From the NCBI GenBank assembly GCA_004292985.1, contig RDXT01000799.1:1-22388 (forward strand): a stretch of DNA of 22,388 bases, written 5' to 3'. The stretch comes from Bacteroidota bacterium. GTDB taxonomy: Bacteria > Bacteroidota > Bacteroidia > J057. Below are positions 16,183 to 22,388 of this stretch, piece by piece. A program made the position numbers and the translations under genes. Position 1 is the stretch's first letter, and every line of letters starts with the position of its first letter. The notes below the pieces were generated by a model. The model saw only the letters and a program-made list of their open reading frames with translations. It had not been told where the DNA came from and did not search any database.

Positions 16183-17036
16183 AAGACGTTTTGCCTCTGC
16201 TGTGGCCGGGCCGCTACCTCAGCAACCGCTTTCAGCTGCAAGTCCGGGAGCAGACCCTGCATTTTCCCCATTTGCCGCCTGCCTTCGAGGAGCTGAGGCT
16301 GGTGCAATGGTCTGATTTTCATGCAGGTAACTTTCCCGATACCAAGGGGCTGGCCTATGCGCTGGCGCAGGTGCGCGAGCTGAAGCCCGACCTGCTCTGC
16401 TTTACAGGCGACCTCGTGGACCAACGTTCGGAGGAGTTTTTGCCCTATATGGAAATGTTTGGCGGAATTGAAGCCCGTCTGGGCATCTATGCCGTGCTGG
16501 GCAACCACGACTATGGCGACCAGGCCCTCTGGCCCGATGCCGCTGCCAAGGAGGCCAATTTTGAGCGGCAACTGGCCCTGTATCCGGCGCTGGGCTGGAA
16601 GCTCCTGCGCGGGGGCGAGTCGGCGCGGATCGAGGTGGCACCCGGGCAGAGCCTGGGCCTGATCGGGGCCGAGGCCCGCAAGGTCTCCCTGCTGCGCTAT
16701 GCCTATGGCGATGTGGCAAAGGGCCTGGCGGATGTAGCCGGGGCCGACCTTCGCATCCTGCTTTCGCACCAGCCCGACCATTGGGGGGAAGAGGTGCTGA
16801 CGCGCTTTCCGGAGATCGAACTGACCCTTTCGGGGCATACCCACGGCACACAGATTGGGCTGGCTGTCAAAGGATTACGCCTGAGTCCGCTGGGCTGGCT
16901 TTATCCCCGCTGGATAGATTTGTACCAGAAAGGTGGTCAGTATCTGTATGTGAACCGGGGCGTGGGCTTCTCGCATGGCAGCGGCCGCCTGGGGATTTTG
17001 CCGGAAATTACCCTGTTTCACCTGCGGCGCGGCTGA
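16167..17036 (+). CDS. Calcineurin-like metallophosphoesterase (YkuE-like)
   Basis: A 289-residue enzyme of the calcineurin-like phosphoesterase superfamily with a complete two-metal site: D50 and H52 (SDFHAG), D82 (GDLVD), N113 and H114 (GNHDYGD), H201 (LSHQPD), and H224 and H226 (SGHTHGTQIG). A family-typical NRGVG follows at 263-267. The C-terminal layout with a long loop before NRGVG fits the YkuE/YaeI-like branch, some of which act on UDP-diacylglucosamine or other phospho-lipids; the substrate here is unknown. Unlike many relatives there is no N-terminal membrane helix or Tat signal, so it appears cytosolic or peripheral to the membrane. The ATG overlaps aroE by 16 bp, so translation is probably coupled. 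Confidence 0.9.
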   Translation: MESGVKDVLPLLWPGRYLSNRFQLQVREQTLHFPHLPPAFEELRLVQWSDFHAGNFPDTKGLAYALAQVRELKPDLLCFTGDLVDQRSEEFLPYMEMFGGIEARLGIYAVLGNHDYGDQALWPDAAAKEANFERQLALYPALGWKLLRGGESARIEVAPGQSLGLIGAEARKVSLLRYAYGDVAKGLADVAGADLRILLSHQPDHWGEEVLTRFPEIELTLSGHTHGTQIGLAVKGLRLSPLGWLYPRWIDLYQKGGQYLYVNRGVGFSHGSGRLGILPEITLFHLRRG

Positions 17037-17054
17037 GGCAATCGTTTCACTCCG

Positions 17055-17086
17055 TTTGCAATTCCGCTTGATTTACAATAGATTAG
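17055..17086 (+). promoter_or_regulatory. Promoter of the DUF1501 gene
   Basis: TTTG at 17055-17058, 20 bp, then TAGATTAG at 17079-17086, one base off TAnnTTTG. A transcript starting near 17093 would carry the ATG at 17116 and so rules out the longer open frame that begins inside the phosphoesterase gene. Confidence 0.5.
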
Positions 17087-17115
17087 GGAGACTATTCGCA
17101 ACATATCTTTCCCTG

Positions 17116-18606
17116 ATGAAATCCCGCGTGCCCTTGTTTCTGAACGATACGCAGGCCGAAAACAGCCTTCGTATGAACCGCCGTCACTTTTTTTCCCGGC
17201 TCAGCATGGGGATTGGCGGACTGGCGCTGGCATCGCTCGTGCAGCCTTTTGGCTTGCTGGGCAAGGGAGAAGAGGCTGCTGCCCCTGCGGGCGCTTCACT
17301 TTTGGGGAATCCGCATCACTTTGCCAAAGCCCGCCGGATTATTTATCTGCATCAGAATGGTGCGCCTTCCCAGCTCGAACTTTTTGATTACAAGCCCCTG
17401 CTGTGGAAAATGAACGGACAGGAGCTTCCGGATTCCATACGCCAGGGCCAGCGCCTTACCGGCATGACTGCCGACCAGCGCAGTTTCCCGCTGGCGGCTC
17501 CGCTGACCACCTTTAAGCAGCGAGGAGAGTCGGGGGCCTGGGTGAGTGACCTGATGCCCTTTACCAGCCAGATTGCCGACGAACTTTGCTTCATCAAATC
17601 CCTTCATACAGAGGCGATTAACCACGATCCTGCGGTAACGTTTTTTCAAACGGGATCGCAGCAGCCGGGCCGTCCGAGCATGGGTGCCTGGCTGAGCTAC
17701 GGGCTGGGCAGCGAAAATGAAAACCTGCCCGCCTTTGTGGTGTTGCTTTCGCGCTCGAATGACTATGGCCAGCCGCTGTATTCCCGCCTCTGGGGAAATG
17801 GCTTTCTGCCCTCCGAGCACCAGGGTGTTCAGTTTCGTGCCGGGAAAGACCCGGTCCTCTACCTCAATGACCCCGACGGGATGGACTCCGGCCAGCGCCG
17901 CCGCCTGCTCGACCACCTCAAAGCATTAAACGAGAGCCAGTTTGACCATATTCAGGATCCCGAAATCCACAGCCGCATTGCCCAGTATGAAATGGCTTAC
18001 CGGATGCAGACCTCTGTGCCCGATGTAACAGACCTCAGCGACGAGCCGGAGTCCACCTACAAACTCTATGGCGAGGATGCCCGCAGACCGGGGAGTTTTG
18101 CTGCCAACTGCCTCCTGGCCCGCAGGCTGGCCGAGCGCAATGTGCGCTTTATCCAGCTGTACCACCAGGACTGGGACATGCACGGCAACCTGCCGGGAGA
18201 GATTGTGAAACTCTCGAAAGATACCGACCAGGCTTCGGCTGCCCTGGTGCTCGACCTCAAACAGCGGGGCCTGCTCGAAGATACCCTCGTCGTATGGGGA
18301 GGAGAGTTCGGCAGAACCAACTATTCCCAGGGCAAACTCACCAAAGATAACTTCGGACGCGACCACCATCCCCGCTGTTTTACGCTTTGGGTGGCAGGTG
18401 GAGGCATCAAGCCGGGCATTACCTATGGGGAGACAGACGATTTTGGGTATAATATTGCCAAAGACCCTGTGCATGTGCATGATTTTCAGGCTACCCTGCT
18501 GCATCTGATGGGTATGGACCATGAAAAGCTCACCTTTAAACACCAGGGCCGCCGCTACCGCCTCACAGATGTGCATGGAAAACTCGTGGAGGGGGTGCTT
18601 GCCTGA
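17116..18606 (+). CDS. DUF1501 family protein with Tat signal
   Basis: A 496-residue member of the DUF1501 family, which has an alkaline-phosphatase/sulfatase-like fold and is common in Bacteroidota and Planctomycetota. The N-terminus carries a twin-arginine motif, NRRHFF at residues 21-26, followed by a hydrophobic Gly/Ala/Leu stretch, so folded export is expected. Family landmarks include IIYLHQNGAPSQLELFDYKP, MGAWLSYGLGSEN, ARRLAERNVRFIQL, HQDWDMHG, VVWGGEFGRT and GRDHHPRCFTLWVAGGG. His and Asp residues in these could bind metal. The start at 17116 follows the promoter; ATG at 17173, just before the Tat motif, is the alternative. DUF1501 genes usually follow a DUF1549/DUF1553 cytochrome-like gene; none is next to this one. 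The substrate is unknown. Confidence 0.88.
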   Translation: MKSRVPLFLNDTQAENSLRMNRRHFFSRLSMGIGGLALASLVQPFGLLGKGEEAAAPAGASLLGNPHHFAKARRIIYLHQNGAPSQLELFDYKPLLWKMNGQELPDSIRQGQRLTGMTADQRSFPLAAPLTTFKQRGESGAWVSDLMPFTSQIADELCFIKSLHTEAINHDPAVTFFQTGSQQPGRPSMGAWLSYGLGSENENLPAFVVLLSRSNDYGQPLYSRLWGNGFLPSEHQGVQFRAGKDPVLYLNDPDGMDSGQRRRLLDHLKALNESQFDHIQDPEIHSRIAQYEMAYRMQTSVPDVTDLSDEPESTYKLYGEDARRPGSFAANCLLARRLAERNVRFIQLYHQDWDMHGNLPGEIVKLSKDTDQASAALVLDLKQRGLLEDTLVVWGGEFGRTNYSQGKLTKDNFGRDHHPRCFTLWVAGGGIKPGITYGETDDFGYNIAKDPVHVHDFQATLLHLMGMDHEKLTFKHQGRRYRLTDVHGKLVEGVLA

Positions 18607-18609
18607 GTT

Positions 18610-19095
18610 CTATGGCAGCCGCTGACTGAGTGCCTGGCGCTTTGCATGGTAGAGCAGGCGCGAGATCAGGCGGTATTTTTCCGGGGGAATGCTCCTGGAT
18701 TCTTCGAGCACAATATATTGCGTAACGGCAGGCAGGAAGTGGCCGGGATCGGTTCCTTTTTTCACAAATACCACCAGGGGCTTGCCATGCGCAAAGGCCA
18801 TCGCTGCCTCAGCCTGAAGCATCTCAGAGATGACCTGGGTCTGGGCCTGTGTATGCACATCCACCGCCTGGTAGCGCGGCGTAGCAGCAATCACCACCAT
18901 ATCTGCCCGGCTGATATTGCGCAGAATAGACTCTGGCAGGGGGGCAGGGTAGGCCTCATAGCGGCCCAGGGTACCGCAGGGGAGAATCTGGTGCCTGCGC
19001 AGCAGGCGCTCCACCTGTTGCACAAAAACGGCATCCTGCGGTCGGAGACTGCAACTGAGGAAAGCACGGATACATCTGGGAGGGTCAGCGTTCAT
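18610..19095 (-). CDS. Small TIR-like / nucleotide-binding-like protein
   Basis: A 161-residue protein with a flavodoxin-like alternation resembling TIR or nucleoside deoxyribosyltransferase folds. Residues 9-20 (IRAFLSCSLRPQ) look like strand 1 and loop, followed by helix 21-36. ESILRNISRADMVVIAATPRY (55-75) looks like the later helix-strand unit ending in a TIR-type 'SPxY' position. EMLQAEAAMAFAHGKPLVVFV (91-111) matches the Glu-bearing helix and strand; E91 or E96 is a candidate catalytic Glu. No partner domain is attached. The open frame reaches 19131, but the promoter covers that start, so ATG 19095 is used. Its end is 3 bp from the DUF1501 stop. NADase or nucleotide-hydrolase activity is only a possibility. 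Confidence 0.7.
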   Translation of the reverse strand: MNADPPRCIRAFLSCSLRPQDAVFVQQVERLLRRHQILPCGTLGRYEAYPAPLPESILRNISRADMVVIAATPRYQAVDVHTQAQTQVISEMLQAEAAMAFAHGKPLVVFVKKGTDPGHFLPAVTQYIVLEESRSIPPEKYRLISRLLYHAKRQALSQRLP

Positions 19096-19128
19096 GAATT
19101 TTGCTAAAATTAATAGAATTAATACTAA

Positions 19129-19159
19129 CAAATTTAGCTAATCGGATTTAAGAAACAAA
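19129..19159 (-). promoter_or_regulatory. Promoter of the TIR-like gene
   Basis: On the minus strand TTTG (19159-19156), exactly 19 bp, then TAAATTTG (19136-19129): a perfect match in both boxes. It gives a leader of about 27 nt before the ATG at 19095. Confidence 0.7.
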
Positions 19160-19166
19160 ACCCGCT

Positions 19167-19198
19167 TCTGAAAAAAGGTCCATTTCTTTATACATTTG
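19167..19198 (+). promoter_or_regulatory. Promoter of the lipoprotein gene
   Basis: TCTG at 19167-19170, 20 bp, then TACATTTG at 19191-19198, an exact TAnnTTTG box. It lies back to back with the promoter of the TIR-like gene, only 7 bp apart, so one regulator bound here could control both. Confidence 0.5.
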
Positions 19199-19245
19199 GC
19201 AGCTGAAAGATCGTTTTGCAGGTAGCACTCTCAATCCTATTCCAG

Positions 19246-19896
19246 ATGCAAAAGCCCCTTTATGTTTCCTTCGCCTGTCTCTTTTTGTTGACTTTCTGTC
19301 TCTTTTCCTGTAACCGCAAGTCGGAGGCAGCCCGCACGGAGCAGCTGAGGCCCGGACTTTCGCCGCAGGAGCAGGCCGAACTGGAGTGTCTTTCGAAGGG
19401 AGACCGTATTTGTGAAAGTGGGCTGAGCTTTGCCCAGTTAAATGATACACTCGCTGCGATCACCCTGCCCGACATGGATCCGGAGGCGATCCAGGACAGC
19501 AGCATCAGCCGTGGCGGTTATACCTGGCTTACACGGACCATTCATCTGAACGTGGGCCGTGTGGTACTGGAGGGCGCTTTTTTTGACGACCGCCAGGTAA
19601 ACGATACCCTTCTTTCGGCCAGCCTGATCAACCGCATCCGGATCGAAAGCCCGCTGCTGAGTACTACAGGGGGTATTCACACCGGAAACCGCGTATCAGA
19701 CCTCGAAGAAATACTCGGCAAAAAAGACTGGCTGATCCAGGCCGTACCCGGATACGGCGTGCTTCAGATCCAGGTGGGCGACAGCCGCATCAGCTACCTT
19801 ATTCCGCAGGGCACGATCAAAAATGAAGCAGACGGCACGATCAACCGCCGCAAGCTTCCGCCCGACGCAGAGATTATTGCGCTGGTGGTCATGTAA
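19246..19896 (+). CDS. Lipoprotein of unknown function
   Basis: A 216-residue protein with a lipoprotein signal peptide: a short basic start, a hydrophobic run, and the lipobox LFSC, so the mature protein begins at a lipidated Cys near residue 21 followed by NRKSE. The mature part has alternating strands, and the segment HTGNRVSDLEEILGKKDW resembles a common periplasmic module in Bacteroidota lipoproteins; I cannot name a family. The ATG at 19246 is preferred over an upstream TTG at 19216 because it begins the signal peptide and lies about 40 nt after the predicted transcription start. It diverges from the TIR-like gene. No clear terminator follows. Confidence 0.75.
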   Translation: MQKPLYVSFACLFLLTFCLFSCNRKSEAARTEQLRPGLSPQEQAELECLSKGDRICESGLSFAQLNDTLAAITLPDMDPEAIQDSSISRGGYTWLTRTIHLNVGRVVLEGAFFDDRQVNDTLLSASLINRIRIESPLLSTTGGIHTGNRVSDLEEILGKKDWLIQAVPGYGVLQIQVGDSRISYLIPQGTIKNEADGTINRRKLPPDAEIIALVVM

Positions 19897-20020
19897 TTAT
19901 AGATGGTTTCGGAATCCGAATCATTCATACAGTAAAAATGCCCGTTGAGGTGGGTGGCACAATACATGCAGGGTTGAGGGTGTAATTTACCTCTGCAAAC
20001 TCACCCAACCCACCCATACC

Positions 20021-21397
20021 ATGACCCGTCCTGTTGAAGAACAAACGGCAGTGGAAGCGTATATTGTTGCGCAACCCTTTACTGGTCCTCCCTCCGAGGG
20101 ATGGGCCTGCGGCAACTGCTCGCATGAAAATGCGCCGGGTGCCCCTGTGTGTGAGGGATGCCGGCAGCCCTTGCCTGTCATCGCCCTCTGGAAAGCTGAG
20201 CGCTGTATCCAGGAAGGGCGCTCCTATGTGCGCCTCCAGTGGGAGGTGTTTGAAGCCGAGCATGTGCGTATCCAGCCCGAGGGACTGGTGCGTGGCCCCA
20301 AAGGCAGCCTCAACCTGTATGACTACGATTCGGACAGCTATGTGCTGGAGGTGGTCAATGCTGTGGGGAGCCGCCAGCTTGCCGCCCGTGTGCTTACTGC
20401 CCGCCCGCGTATCCGGAAATTCAGTTGCACAGAAACCCGGATCGAGCTGGGCTTTCCGACCATCTTTCACTGGGAGGCCGATCATGCCGAGCAGGTGGAG
20501 ATCTTTCCCGAAGTCGGAGATGTGAGCGGTGCCAGTTTTGCCGAAGCGATGCTGACCCGTCCGGGGGAATATACCTTAAAAGTGAGCAATGCCTCCGGGA
20601 GCGTAACTGCCCGCGTGAGCCTGGATATGGCCCCGCCTGAGATCAAGAGTTTTTATGGCGAAACGGGCGAGTTGCGACTGGGCTCGCCGCTGATGTTGTT
20701 CTGGGAGGTGTTTAATGCGGAGCGGGTCACGATCACGCCGGACATTGGCGAGGTCACGGGCCGCCGCTTGATGGAGGTGCAGCCCGACCAGAGCATTGTC
20801 TATACCCTTCAGGCTGAAAATGCCGCCGGTACAGTGGAGACAGAGCTGCACCTGGTGATGCCTGCACCCACGATTTTATATTTTGGCCATGAAACCGGAT
20901 TGTCCACGGAAGGCGAACCCCTCGAACTGAGCTGGGAGGCACTGAATGCACGGGAAGTAATCCTCGAGCCGGGCGGCCATCGCATGGGGCCTGTGGGAAA
21001 GCTCAAAGTGAAACCCCGCCAGGCATTTACCACCTATACCCTCACGGCATTTGGGCCTTCGGGTACCGAAAGCTGCTCTTTTGAGGTGATGCGCTTCCCG
21101 ATTCCGCCTGATCTGCTCGAAAACATCGAACCAACTCAATTATACTCCGATATGGACAAGCCGAAAGGAAATGTCCGACCCTCCTTGCCTGATACCGATC
21201 ATCTGGAAGCAGACATCCAGAATTTGACCCGAGAACAGCTTCAACTGCTGAGAATCCAGCGTGCACAAAAACTTGAACTCACAGATGACCTGCTCACCCT
21301 CGAAAGGGCAAGTCTGCGGAGCGAAGTGCAGCGCGCTATGCGTAAAATCCGCACGCTCTTGTCCCGAAATCAACCGACAGATTCTGCCTTAAAATGA
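20021..21397 (+). CDS. RanBP2-type zinc finger protein with four Ig-like repeats
   Basis: A 458-residue cytosolic protein without signal peptide. Residues 28-47 fit the RanBP2-type zinc finger pattern W-x-C-x2-C-x3-N-x6-C-x2-C exactly (W28, C30, C33, N37, C44, C47). Four repeats of about 75 residues follow, at about 54-127, 129-203, 206-280 and 282-356. Each has the form G...L-x-W-E-x(2)-NAE-x-V-x-I-x-P...Y-x-L-x(3)-NA-x-G, typical of small Ig-like beta-sandwiches. Residues 360-395 are a Pro-rich linker and 395-450 a helical, probably coiled-coil tail. Ig-like repeats without a signal peptide suggest a protein-binding scaffold in the cytoplasm. The stop overlaps the next start as ATGA, so translation of the DUF4407 gene is coupled to it. 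The function is unknown. Confidence 0.8.
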   Translation: MTRPVEEQTAVEAYIVAQPFTGPPSEGWACGNCSHENAPGAPVCEGCRQPLPVIALWKAERCIQEGRSYVRLQWEVFEAEHVRIQPEGLVRGPKGSLNLYDYDSDSYVLEVVNAVGSRQLAARVLTARPRIRKFSCTETRIELGFPTIFHWEADHAEQVEIFPEVGDVSGASFAEAMLTRPGEYTLKVSNASGSVTARVSLDMAPPEIKSFYGETGELRLGSPLMLFWEVFNAERVTITPDIGEVTGRRLMEVQPDQSIVYTLQAENAAGTVETELHLVMPAPTILYFGHETGLSTEGEPLELSWEALNAREVILEPGGHRMGPVGKLKVKPRQAFTTYTLTAFGPSGTESCSFEVMRFPIPPDLLENIEPTQLYSDMDKPKGNVRPSLPDTDHLEADIQNLTREQLQLLRIQRAQKLELTDDLLTLERASLRSEVQRAMRKIRTLLSRNQPTDSALK

Positions 21398-22388
21398 ATA
21401 CCTACTATTCAGCCTATCCCGACGAGCTGTATCAGGAAGCTCCTGAGAAGCCCAGCCGGTTCAAGCGATTTTTTTTCGCCTGTGCCGGAGCGTATATGCG
21501 CATCCTGGAGGTTTGCCCTTCGGAGCACACAAAGTATGTGGGTATCGGTGCGACTATTTTCCTGACGGCCTGCCTCGCGGTGCTTTCCGGATCATTTGCC
21601 ATCTATACCCTGGTAGATAACTGGGTGGTTGCCTGCCTGTTTGGCCTCCTCTGGGGCGCCATGATCTTCAACCTCGACCGCTATATCGTATCTTCGATCC
21701 GCAAAGAGGGTAAACTGCTCAATGAACTGGCGCTGGCGATGCCGCGTCTGCTGCTGGCGGTGCTCATTTCGGTGGTGATCACCAAACCCCTCGAAGTAGA
21801 GCTTTTCCGCAACCAGATCAACTCTGGTCTGCTCGCCGTGTCCAATGCCGAAGAGCGCAAAGCCGAAGGTGACCTCAACAGCCGCCTCGGCCTCGATTCC
21901 ATTTATCAGGAACTCGACCGCATAGACAGCCTGCGCATCGAATATAAAAAAGTGAAAGAAGGCCGCCCGACCACCTTTAATTTTGGCGAAGTCTCTGCCG
22001 AATACAACAAGGCCAAAACCGCTTACGACAGCCTGTACCGCATCTATACGCCTCGTATTCAGAGCTATACCGCTGAGAGAGGCCAGCTTTGGGAGAAATA
22101 TGCCACCAAGGTATTTGAAACCAATGCTGCGGGTGAAAAGGTGTTTGTGCGCTGGAATTTTCCCTACCAGGACCGCAGCGACCAGCTGGGCCGTGAAATC
22201 AAGCGCATGCAGACAGAAATGGACAAGCAGAATGCCCTGGTGCTCCAGCTCGACAAAGAGCAACGGGGGGTACGGGAAGCCTTTGCCAAAGGTCTGGATG
22301 AGGAAATCCAGATGTTGCAAAACCAGCGCGACGAACTGGCCAAAGCCAAAGAAGAAAAAGAGGCCCAGCGCCGCGAAGAGCTTCCGGC
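21394..22388 (+). CDS. DUF4407 membrane protein, partial at window end
   Basis: The frame opens at ATG 21394 and is still open at the last base, giving at least 331 residues. Hydrophobic helices lie at about residues 48-71, 76-93 and 115-131. The stretch IFNLDRYIVSSIRKEGK after the second helix is the DUF4407 hallmark. From about 150 onward the protein is a long, highly charged region rich in Glu, Lys, Arg, Gln and Leu, likely coiled coil, facing the periplasm or cytosol before a further helix that would lie beyond the window. DUF4407 proteins are common in Bacteroidota and have no agreed function. The 4-bp overlap (ATGA) with the zinc-finger gene indicates that the two are made together. Confidence 0.88.
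   Translation, partial: MNTYYSAYPDELYQEAPEKPSRFKRFFFACAGAYMRILEVCPSEHTKYVGIGATIFLTACLAVLSGSFAIYTLVDNWVVACLFGLLWGAMIFNLDRYIVSSIRKEGKLLNELALAMPRLLLAVLISVVITKPLEVELFRNQINSGLLAVSNAEERKAEGDLNSRLGLDSIYQELDRIDSLRIEYKKVKEGRPTTFNFGEVSAEYNKAKTAYDSLYRIYTPRIQSYTAERGQLWEKYATKVFETNAAGEKVFVRWNFPYQDRSDQLGREIKRMQTEMDKQNALVLQLDKEQRGVREAFAKGLDEEIQMLQNQRDELAKAKEEKEAQRREELP

Noticed and set aside
16975..17115. Long N-terminal extension of the DUF1501 protein beginning inside the phosphoesterase gene
   Set aside because: The predicted promoter lies inside this segment and the Tat signal begins later, so translation should start at 17116 or 17173.
19913..19942. Inverted repeat TTCGG/CCGAA after the lipoprotein gene as a terminator
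   Set aside because: The stem is short with a 3-nt loop and no T-run follows, so termination here is not supported.
20214..21090. Possible DNA-level tandem repeat in the Ig-like repeat gene
   Set aside because: The similarity is visible in the protein only; the nucleotide copies have diverged, so this is an old domain duplication and not a recent repeat array.

Overview
The window reads as chromosomal DNA of a free-living member of the Bacteroidota. The evidence is an adjacent porU-porV pair of the type IX secretion system (T9SS), a DUF2480 gene behind hflX, an ECF sigma factor paired with an anti-sigma/beta-barrel fusion protein, and several close matches to the Bacteroidota housekeeping promoter (TTTG, about 19 bp, TAnnTTTG). 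Genus cannot be fixed from sequence reading alone. I see no insertion sequence, phage gene, CRISPR array, tRNA or rRNA; most of the window is ordinary core genome with some uncharacterised genes between.

Layout. 1-1017: a secreted coiled-coil protein, its terminator, and an intergenic stretch that appears to hold a small RNA unit (consensus promoter plus terminator). 1018-3031, minus strand: an ECF sigma factor and, overlapping its stop, a protein with a cytoplasmic repeat domain, one inner-membrane helix, a Pro/Gln-rich periplasmic linker and an outer-membrane beta-barrel. This architecture matches the dual membrane-spanning anti-sigma factors (Dma) of Bacteroides. 3350-6939, plus strand: recQ, an unknown helical protein, a 92-bp imperfect palindrome and a leucine-rich-repeat protein. 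6967-8638: rsfS and queA, divergent from one short promoter region. 8621-10363, minus strand: hflX and a DUF2480 gene. 10548-15371: porU and porV. 15442-17036: aroE overlapping a calcineurin-like phosphoesterase. 17116-18606: a Tat-exported DUF1501 protein. 18610-19896: a small TIR-like protein diverging from a lipoprotein. 20021-22388: a protein with a RanBP2-type zinc finger and four Ig-like repeats, translationally coupled to a DUF4407 membrane protein that runs off the window.

How the parts fit. The sigma/anti-sigma pair should sense the envelope state. PorU and PorV form the part of the T9SS that cleaves off C-terminal sorting domains and attaches cargo at the surface. RsfS and HflX both act on the ribosome, and QueA modifies tRNA. 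RecQ repairs DNA and AroE makes shikimate. The least explained parts are the zinc-finger/DUF4407 pair, the TIR-like protein, the candidate small RNA and the 92-bp palindrome; none could be searched against a database here.
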